Assembly (NCBI RefSeq): GCF_000003605.2
Contig: NW_003137830.1
Coordinates: 445,185 to 468,636, forward strand
DNA from: Saccoglossus kowalevskii
Taxonomy: Eukaryota > Hemichordata > Enteropneusta > Harrimaniidae
Direction of reading: 5' to 3'
DNA: 23,452 nt
The number at the start of each line of letters is the position of its first letter. Position 1 is the first letter of the stretch. Below are positions 1 to 8,500 of the stretch, piece after piece. The notes beneath the pieces were generated by a model. It was not told the origin of the DNA and made no database searches. It saw only the letters and a program-made list of their open reading frames with translations. The translations under genes and the position numbers were made by a program.

Positions 1-1718
1 AATAACGCATCAAAATGTCGCAAGAAAGTGTATCAACCTCGAATAACGTGTAATGGGTGTGAAAGCCGAATTGCTGGGCCACGTTTCAAGTGTGTTGTGT
101 GTCCTGGTTATGATCTGTGTAAAGTCTGTGAGGAGAAAGGACTTCACCCAGAACACGAGATGATTAAGATGCGTAAACCACAGATTGGTCGTAGCCACAT
201 GGAGGTATGTTTGTTTAAAGTGTTTATCATCTAAGCTAAAAGTATTTCCATTCTTCAAGCTGTTCGCTATGGTGGAATAATTTCCATAATATCCCACTAC
301 AAAGTAGACAGTAAATAGATGATATTGCATTCTTTAAACAGAGTGAATTTATTTATCTAACAGGGATTTACCTCCCGTCCTGGTCTCTGGCAATTCGTAT
401 CTGGTGGCTTACGACCTAAGATGAAATGGAACCGTGTATGTAGAGAACGACGGCAAGAACACACAGAAATGCGTTCTGAATATGATTCAGAAGCCACAGA
501 AGTTGCTTCTGGGAATACAAATGAGGGAACCAACCCACAGCAGAAGCATATAAAACATACTGTTCATATGTCAGGAACGTTAAGTAAGTAGGCTGAACGT
601 ATACAATCCGACTCAGCCCTAACCATATCAGCCTCATCATTCGTCCTAGCTAATTATATCTTATATTCTAACATTGAAAGTAAATTTTATCTTTATTTAT
701 TTATTTATTTATAGCGATCCCAAAACAGAAAAGACTGGTGCAAAGAAAAGTGATTTCTAAAACATCAAATAATGATGGAATGGAGTACAGAGAAAGTAAA
801 GCTAGTAAAAATAACCACCAGCGACATCGTTTAAACCAACGTGCAGGAAAACATTTCATATTGCAAAAACCGTTCGGATGTTGCAAGGACTGCATACCTG
901 AAATGAACATTCTGTCAACTCAACTTAAAAGATTCCAACAAGAACGAAAAATGAAGCAACACAGGGCAACACCTTTCAAAAGTCACAAGTGTAATGACCC
1001 AAATATACTGCTCATAACGACTCCTTCGCTTTTCAAAAGAATCAATCATTTAGAAAAAGAAGGAATGATCAAGAGAAACTGTTCCACACTGACAAAACCA
1101 GTTAAAGAGCACGGATGTATTGGTCCCAAAACGTGTGTCTCCGCTGGTAAACGGTATAGAAGATTCCATCAAGCACAGAGAAAGATGTACAAAGCAAGAT
1201 GTAATCCAATGGCAAAACAGTTGGGGGGTCATCGATGCAGTCGTAATAGTATAACACTCAAATCAGGTCGTTTCTCAGATGGTAAAAAGTTCAAACGATG
1301 CAGTCAGTCACAGAGCGTCAAAGGTCAACAAAAGCAACATCCTGGAAGAATTGTTGCACATATGGCTGCCGCAACGTTCAATGCACAGAAGAGACACTTA
1401 TCCACCAATTCGTCTCCTGGAATGGAAAATAGTAAAGGTGTGTAACATCTATTGTCGTCATTAAAGTATGTGTTCCATGTCCTAATGTTACAAGTTATAT
1501 AATTAATTTTATTTGTCTTTACAGGTTTTGATGTCGATGTACATCGCCGTGGTATGCGTAAACATTGTGGTAAGGGACAAAAAGGTAATGGTCCTGGTAA
1601 TCAATGGGGAAAAGGTCCACGTGGTTATAGAGGGTCTGCTGGTCTTGGTGGTCAAGTCGGTAGATGTCAACCTACCAAAGGACACATCCAGGATCAAGCC
1701 GTTGCTAGTAAACACTAA
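1..1718 (+). CDS. p62/sequestosome-1-like ZZ-domain protein, 3' part (4 exons)
   Basis: Exons are 1-204 (open at the window edge), 364-583, 715-1437 and 1525-1718 (stop TAA 1716-1718). All introns are GT-AG and phases match (0, 1, 1), giving 446 residues in the window. Residues 17-52 form a ZZ zinc finger with ligand pairs CNGC, CVVC, CKVC and HPEH; spacing and the sequence around CPGYDLC are closest to SQSTM1/p62 and insect Ref(2)P, which are selective-autophagy and signalling adaptors. In that family an N-terminal PB1 domain precedes ZZ; here it would lie upstream of the window. The rest is unlike p62: a basic linker, a Cys/Lys/Arg-rich exon with tandem repeats, then a Gly/Arg-rich last exon. 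I see no LIR and no C-terminal UBA. The last exon opens with a stretch (GFDVDVHRRG) faintly like the segment of p62 just after its disordered linker. The ZZ assignment is firm, the exon chain is likely, and orthology to SQSTM1 is uncertain. A diverged paralogue is the main alternative. Confidence 0.72.
46..162 (+). other. ZZ-type zinc finger (p62-like)
   Basis: The domain spans about residues 16-54 of the in-window reading frame. Ligands seen are C17, C20, C31, C34, C40, C43, H49 and H52, the full cross-brace ZZ set. Compared with human p62, the position equivalent to Asp129 is Asn (codon 52-54, AAT) and that of Asp147 is Gly (codon 106-108, GGT); the equivalent of Asp149 is kept (the D of YDLC). 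Confidence 0.85.
852..1337 (+). repeat. Degenerate 39-residue tandem repeat inside exon 3
   Basis: Four imperfect units are visible in the translated exon, starting at 852, 969, 1086 and 1206 (117, 117, 120 and about 130 bp). Each unit has a Lys-containing start, then a Cys usually preceded by His-x (HKC, HGC, HRC; GCC in unit 1), a variable middle, and a basic block of the form aromatic/Leu-Lys/Arg-Arg-x followed by Gln, Lys and Arg residues (LKRFQQERKMK, FKRI, YRRFHQAQRKMY, FKRCSQSQ). Related basic blocks before 852 (near 720-760 and 805-850) may be older units. DNA identity is low, so the duplication is old. Function is unknown. Confidence 0.55.
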
Positions 1719-4522
1719 AACACTAATACTACTGGTATTAAGAGAGATAACCCCCGAAAGATAGCATTACTGATAGAAAATTTAATCAATATTATTTTAA
1801 TGAAAATATTTTTTGTGAATTGTCCAATTCGAGTCCTCTATTGTTCAATGCAACAACCCATATCTGTAAAAAAACATTCACACAATATAGTATATGATTC
1901 GGTATAACGAGTCTAACCAAACAACCAACCGAAATGCAATGACAATTTAAATGTACACTGCACTGATTGAAATGTTTGGTTTGTTAAACTTCAACAATTC
2001 AATATGGTCTGTTTGTCTGAACGGGACACGTCAACATTGTAGTACATTTTTATAGTTTTATATTTAAGAAAATGAACCAATAATACATTAGATAAAGTTG
2101 TCCTAGTTACATCAAACATAATTTATTCATCACATATTGTAGTTATTTCAGCAGAAATTATTATATTTATTCAAGTTATGATATTTCATAGTATTTTATA
2201 TGTATCATATTTCTGACTCTCAACACTGGAATAGTTATTATCAGTATGGTATATATATTGTGTATTTTTACATATGCATGGGTATGGGAATTATTAAACT
2301 GTTGAAACTTACATTCTTTGTTCAGAGTCTTTGTATATCTCACACTGCATACGTAGTCAGTGCTAGGGTAGGCTGGAATCCTGCCATTCAGAGTGCCTTT
2401 TCCAGGGTACTAGTACCTTGGGAATCGATATGTAAATACACAAACGGCACGGAATTCTGGGTCATCAATATTGGCTTTCTCCCGAACTCCGCACAGTTCG
2501 ATGCGCGTTACTTATCGTAAAGCGCAAAGGCCTCTGGGAAGGAGATCGGCTTTCTCCATGACTTCAGTACATTACCATGGGAACTCGCATGCGCAGACTG
2601 TCCCATACGTAAGACCTATCCACAACCTTCCTAACCGATTTACAAGTCTTTATCTGTACATTTGTAAAAGTCTCCCGATATTGCACGATTGACACGTGGC
2701 ACGTGTTGGCGTCAAACGTTGACCATGTTCACACCCCCCCCGGGAGGGGGGCTCGGTATTCCAAGTCAGACCTGGTACCCATGCTGAAGTATAGCTTTTC
2801 AAAATAGCCTCTAAACACGTACTTATTTTTGTGAAATTATACCCCTTTTCAAGTGCAAAAACTTAAAATACCCTATATACATATTAAAATCATACTGTTT
2901 CCAAGTTGAAGTAATATGAATTCATGAGATTCCTTTTTTCACACTTTATTATAACACGGTACACGCGTATAGCATCAAATAACTAAATAACACCCCGTTT
3001 ACCCTTGGCAAATGTAACATGTAAATGTTCACGTATACAAATGATCACAATATGCAACTTCCACCAGTAGTGGCGCTCTTCATCAAGCCACGTTCTTTAC
3101 ACTGTTTTGAGCGTTTGCAAATACGTCATCGTACAATTAATTTGCATTTAACAATTCACTGGTATTGCAATAATAGTAAATATCTGACAGTGTATCTAAT
3201 AAATGATAGAGAACTGAAACCAATTCCATGTCATCTCGCTTCGTGTGCTAAATATATATTCTCATCTGTATACTCGTATTGTTCTTAGTAGAATATATTA
3301 TTCCAGATGAGAATTAGACCCACTATTTACCAATTCACGCATAGAATCATTCAGCTTCAAATTACACAGTTCTCATCGAACCTACTTTTACTCAGTTTGG
3401 CAGGTTTGCAATTACTTGTATGTGCAATAATGTTCATTCTTACAATAAATTAACAAATCATTTCTGAAAAATTTCTGCCAGCCCGAACAAGCAATATTTC
3501 CATCTGCAATCATTTCTTTAAAATCTTATTATTGTTGGCACTGCCTTCCCGAGAAGCAACGAATGTGTGGTTAGGAGTTTCAAATGATAAGAACAGTCTC
3601 GTGACGCTGAGGTGGAAGATAAGATTACAAATAGCTGGTTGGTGATATAAAGTGTGTACTCTTTCAAGGATTAAAAAAACTCTCCACAATTGAAGATTTT
3701 CAAGCCATTGTTAACCCACCGAGATTATAACCCCAATATTCGCGGGAAATGTTTTCACTGTCAATCGACAGACAATTGATTAAAATTTGAGTTCGATCAT
3801 GTCTCATCGTTTATAAGCCTATGCCTGATTTATAAGCGATGTATATCGCATAGACACAGTAAGACACGGTACCCAGTACTGGTCTGAGTCGTCTCATATG
3901 TGAAACACGTGTCTCAACAACTTTACCTTCAATGTATTCAAATAGTGCCAATTAGCAATGATTTGTGTCTTAACATGACTACAATACACATATACACATA
4001 TTATCCGTAATCGTCTCAAGTTATAATGAAATAAAGTTTATTGTTATAATTTGAATACGCATTCAGAACTAAAAAATAACACTAGCATAATAATTACTGA
4101 CATTCCTGACAACTTTCCCAAAATAATATTTTTTCGTTCAAAAATAATACTAGACGAGCTAACACAACCTGCAGGTGTACAAGAACGCGGTGGTTGTACT
4201 TCAAGTCTTTCTAGACTGTTTCTACAGTAAAACTGACGCTCCAAATAATTGAATATCACCAAACAGCATTTAAGAACCATGTACTATATAAAATAAATCG
4301 GATCGGTTATGATTTCAATGATTGATAATCTCATAAGAAGATCATTAAATATCCAGGTATGGCCCCGGTTTTTTGTTTGCCAGGGTGATTTTAATTTCAA
4401 ATAGATTCCGTTATCCAAACGTTATCCAAATATATACATAAATTGGTTGCAGTAAAAACTGCTTCATTCACTTTTACTGATTGGCTGGTGGTAACCTGTG
4501 TACATTCACTTTTTCGCTGAAT

Positions 4523-4686
4523 TTAAAGGGGAACCGCTCAATCCCAGGGATTGCACCAAAGAATCATGGGACACTATTGTTTATGTTGTTTACAATGTTA
4601 ATCAAATCTTTTGTTATCCATTGTTATTTTAATCCAGAAAGTAAATTTGTTGTGAAATTAATCTTAACTGGAAGGTGCCCCTTTAA
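4523..4686. mobile_element. TTAA-flanked MITE, family C
   Basis: TTAA at 4523-4526 and 4683-4686 brackets 156 bp. The inner ends are AGGGGAACC on the left and, as reverse complement on the right, AGGGGCACC. TTAA duplications are the hallmark of piggyBac-type transposases, so this is best read as a non-autonomous relative. Only one copy is present here and the terminal repeats are short. Confidence 0.5.
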
Positions 4687-5038
4687 GGAGAAAAATGACT
4701 CGATGTACTATAATTAGAGTAGCAAGAAAATGTTCTTAAACTGTTTCTAAAACATTTCTCAGATATTATTCAGATTCATTCTTGTACATTTCTAAATCGA
4801 TATGGCAGATTCATAATATTTTACGCTGAAATGTACACCGCAGTGGTGGTCAAGGTTAGATGGTATGTGACCCCTTCTTTTATACGTCGTTACTTCTTTA
4901 TATAATACTTCTTACAAAAGTGCCACTTATTTAAGATCCTATGAAGAATTACCGGCCACTTATTCAGTCAGTTTATCGTGTTTCTTTTGGTAGTACAAGT
5001 TTAATGCGAGGTATTTATGGTTATCAAACATGTCAATA

Positions 5039-5200
5039 TTAAAGTGGGGGAGTTGTCACCTGCGCATGCGTCAGATGGCCATAGCGTGTCTTTGTTAACA
5101 AATAAGCGTCTACACATGAGCCTTTGCGTTTTAGCGTGTGTTGTTATCATCGCTTGGGACTCAATTCCCGCGCGTGCTCAGGTGACGACCCTCCCGCTTA
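5039..5200 (+). mobile_element. TTAA MITE family A, copy 1
   Basis: The element body is 5043-5198 (156 bp). It starts AGTGGGGGAGTTGTCACC after TTAA (5039-5042), and its right end is the reverse complement of AGCGGGAGGGTCGTCACC. The right-hand TTAA is no longer intact. It is closely similar along its length to the copy at 6376-6533, which is inverted relative to it, and to the partial copy at 10263 onward. Confidence 0.75.
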
Positions 5201-5201
5201 C

Positions 5202-5220
5202 TTTATTCACTTGCTTTATT
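5202..5220 (-). terminator. Candidate poly(A) signals of ATP7
   Basis: On the minus strand AATAAA occurs at 5215-5220 and 5202-5207, about 155-170 nt beyond the ATP7 stop codon at 5372-5374. These are the first canonical signals downstream of the stop. They lie just past the (AATA)n tract and against the end of family A copy 1, so repeat DNA probably supplies the 3' end of the transcript. Confidence 0.45.
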
Positions 5221-5224
5221 ATTA

Positions 5225-5226
<2 letters not shown>

Positions 5227-5320
<94 letters not shown>

Positions 5321-5322
5321 AT
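5227..5322. repeat. (AAAT)n microsatellite
   Basis: About 24 nearly perfect tetranucleotide units directly follow the end of family A copy 1. On the minus strand the tract reads (ATTT)n and would lie in the ATP7 3' UTR. Confidence 0.97.
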
Positions 5323-5371
5323 ATAAGTTGTTTTGTCAAGAAGTAGTTTCAAAATATTAATTTATCATAAT

Positions 5372-5576
5372 CTATGGCACTGATCCACAAGTTAGAGGTA
5401 CGCCCTCTGGTGATAGCAGTTCATATTCAGATGACCCTCGTTTTCTTAATTTGGATTGTTTCTCGCTGTATTTCGGTCCAATCGATGCTAAATAATCCAG
5501 TTCCCTATAATCGGACGACACGGGCAATCCATTCCTGGGTACAACATCTAGTTTGTTATGCTTTGGCTTTTTGTAT
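5372..5576 (-). CDS. ATP7: ATP7 last exon: cytosolic tail
   Basis: A 205 bp exon. It starts [10 protein letters not shown] (human ATP7B has CYKKPDLERY here) and ends at TAG 5372-5374. The 67-residue tail includes a Lys/Arg-rich patch and [11 protein letters not shown], a possible di-leucine sorting signal comparable in place to those used for ATP7A/ATP7B trafficking. Confidence 0.9.
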
Positions 5577-8500
5577 CTGAAAATAAAACGTTTATTGTAT
5601 TCTTAAATAAATCATATCATCAATCAGATGATGCACGCCCTTTAATTAAAGTTTTTCTTGTTTTTGATAATTCAGCCATAATTCTTCATATATTGTAAAG
5701 AAGTTCTAGGTTCGACTAAAATAATCTCATTCTTAGACACAAAATATTGTCTCATAGTTTGCGCATTTGAGTGATATTCCTGTACATGTCCCTTTAATAC
5801 GAAACATTGGACAGTACATTCTCTTGAATAGTACTTACAGTTTGAGAAGAAGGGAAGAGCAGATGACCGAGATAGATGAAGCAGCCATGACACCAGCAGC
5901 CATCCACGGCTCCAACATCACACATACCGGCATAAGTATACCTAAAATAACAATATTAGGATTATATAAAGTGTTTTCTTTTCAAAATGAGAGTAGTTTG
6001 TGTTCAGTAATAATATTTTTCTTTGAAATTACACAATTAGAAGCTGTGCAAATGTGTTGATGTTGCTTAAACACACTATTAATAATCATTGACATACAAC
6101 ACCAACTGCGACGATTTAGACCAGTTATACGACACACTGATCACAGTAAATAATAAAACATCCTACCTGCCGCAATGGGTATAGTTATTATATTGTAAAT
6201 AATGGCAAATCCAAAATTAATTCGAATCCGTCGAACTGTACACTTTGATAAATCAATAGCCGCAACAACATAAAGTAGATCGTTCTAAAAAGCAAGTAAT
6301 AATTTGAATAAGTTCTGGTGGGGTTAATTGACATAAAACAATATGAATAGAATACTTACGTGTTTAGTACATTAAAGCGGGAGGGTCGTCACCTGCGCAC
6401 GCGCGGGGAATTGAATCCCAAGCGACGAAAACAACACACGCCAAAAACGCAAAGGCTCGTGGGTAGACGCTTCTTTGTAAACAGTGATGCGCTATGGCTA
6501 TCTGACGCATGCGCAGGTGACGACTGCCCCGCTTTAATATATTATAATAGTCGAGATCAAATAAAAATAGAACGAGATAAATTATTACGCATAAAACAAA
6601 ACAGAGTGTTACCTTGATAAGTACAACGTCAGCAGCCTCCACCGCAATGTCAGTCCCTGATCCTATTGCAATGCCTACATCGGCCTGTGCCAGAGCCGGT
6701 GAATCGTTGACTCCGTCACCAACCATGGCAACCGTGTGACCTTGAACCTGGAGTTCTTTAATTCGATTCACTTTCTCTGACGGAAGTACTTCGGCACATA
6801 CATTGGTGATTCCAGACTGGTGAGTATATCAGGCATTGAGTCATTTTAAATATTACAAGCAGACATTATTATTACAATCATCGAAATATTAATATTTGCT
6901 TCTGAAGATTTTAAAAGTTTCTATTTTTTTTTTTAATTTGTGAACAAAGATCGTTACCGTGACTAGATTTAGAAACATACAGTGGGAGGAGCTGTTCCCA
7001 AATAACAAAACGTTTTCAGACACTCTAATTTCTAAACATCATTTTCTCAGTAATAAGTCAGTTATATGAGCAAATAGTATCCATTTAATTGCCACCTGAC
7101 AGTATATGCATTAATTAAATAATTTTCCAGAATATGGCAGAAGAATTAAAATGTAAGTTCAATAGTCAAGAACCATAATAATAACAACAGAAACAAAGAC
7201 AACCCCGCTGATAAAAACACAACAATTACAATTAGAATCAAAATCCTAGTTAAGGTAGGAAATAGTTTAATTTTGTGTTTACCTGCTTTGCAATTGCTGT
7301 GGCAGTTTTTGCATTGTCACCAGTAAGTAATATAACAGCTATGTCCATTCCATGTAAAATCCGCACAGCCAATGGGGCTTCCTCTTTTAGTGTGTCAGCA
7401 ACAATTATCATCCCAATTAATTGTCCTGTGAAAAAAGTAATCAAACTACATGTATAGAGCAAACTAAAACTAAAAAGTAATTCGTCAATAAAAAACACAC
7501 AAAAAAAACAAGGGAACTTTGTTTTACCTCTACATAACCAGACTTTTTAAAATGCTTTCATGGGGCTACATGTATTACGCCTGTCTATTAGGTGTGTTAA
7601 CAATAAGTATGTCAATTTTGTTCGTACACATTCATATTCCAGTAAGTATGGCATTGTGGGTTTTACGAGTAATATGACAGTTTAAGATTCTATCTGAGCG
7701 TAAATCTCATTACCATTGATGGCCACTAACACTGCGGTTCGTCCCATATCTTCGTGTTCTGCCATTGCAGAATCCATCGATGACGTCACAGTCAGGCCAT
7801 TTTGCCTCATCCAATCACGTTTACCGATTAAAACGTTGTATTCAATGACTTGAAACGAATCATCCGGCTTTGTGGCATCATCTGTGGTCAATCAGAAAAT
7901 TACCATAATTTAAAACTTGTAGTTCAAGTAGTACATTTATACGTCATGGACTGGTAAAAGATCACATAGAAGAGAAAAGGATCATTCCGCATACCTGCTA
8001 CAGGCTTCCCAGTATGTACAGTCTTCGTGTCTGGTGTTAGTTTATCAACAGCTTCCGAGAGTACGAGCATTGCATTGCTGAATGAACCACTGTCATCTTT
8101 TACAACTGATGTCAATAATTCCTCTATTCCACTGACTTTACATGTCAGTCCATATCCTGGCACTGATTCAAAATGGTTACATCTTCCAAGTTGTTCGCTT
8201 TGTAACACCTGTATAAAACAATAATAAATATGTAGTAGTTTGCAGAAGTGTTAATGGTAATTAAAGTTTATAATAAAGCGATGAAGTGCAGCTGCAACAT
8301 GGAGGAATGGAGGTTTTTCTCATGTCTATTGTTTTTGTTGAATTGTATTCGTGCAATTGACAAACCAGGCAAGGTTGTTAAAGGGCGGCAGTCGTCGTGC
8401 CGCGTCCTGTTCGATATGGGACTCATAGTGACGTATACAACGCGTGTAAAACACATTGTTTATTTACATGAAATTCGAACACGCGCTTTAAAGTGAACAA

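Larger units (their letters stand above)
1719..5371. other. Intergenic region between convergent genes
   Basis: The region is AT-rich and I recognise no exon in it. It begins with the 3' UTR of the p62-like gene, for which I see no strong AATAAA close to the stop; an ATTAAA at 2293-2298 and an AATAAA near 3445 are weak candidates. A C/G-only tract with dyad symmetry lies at about 2735-2752. The right part holds the family C element, family A copy 1 and the (AATA)n tract, listed separately. Open frames near 2200-2700 and 3025-3288 have no domain-like features. Confidence 0.6.

Noticed and set aside
2200-2692. Overlapping plus-strand open frames of 73-106 codons
   Set aside because: No domain-like pattern, no splice context and no link to the p62-like gene; composition fits chance frames.
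3025-3288. Plus-strand 87-codon frame
   Set aside because: No recognisable domain or signal; not supported by neighbours.
4842-4860. CAGTGGTGGTCAAGG as a second hAT end
   Set aside because: No matching inverted end or 8 bp duplication nearby.
5017-5232. Frame sharing the AWDSIP word with frames at 6364 and 10244
   Set aside because: The shared peptide comes from homologous family A MITE copies read in one frame, not from a protein family.
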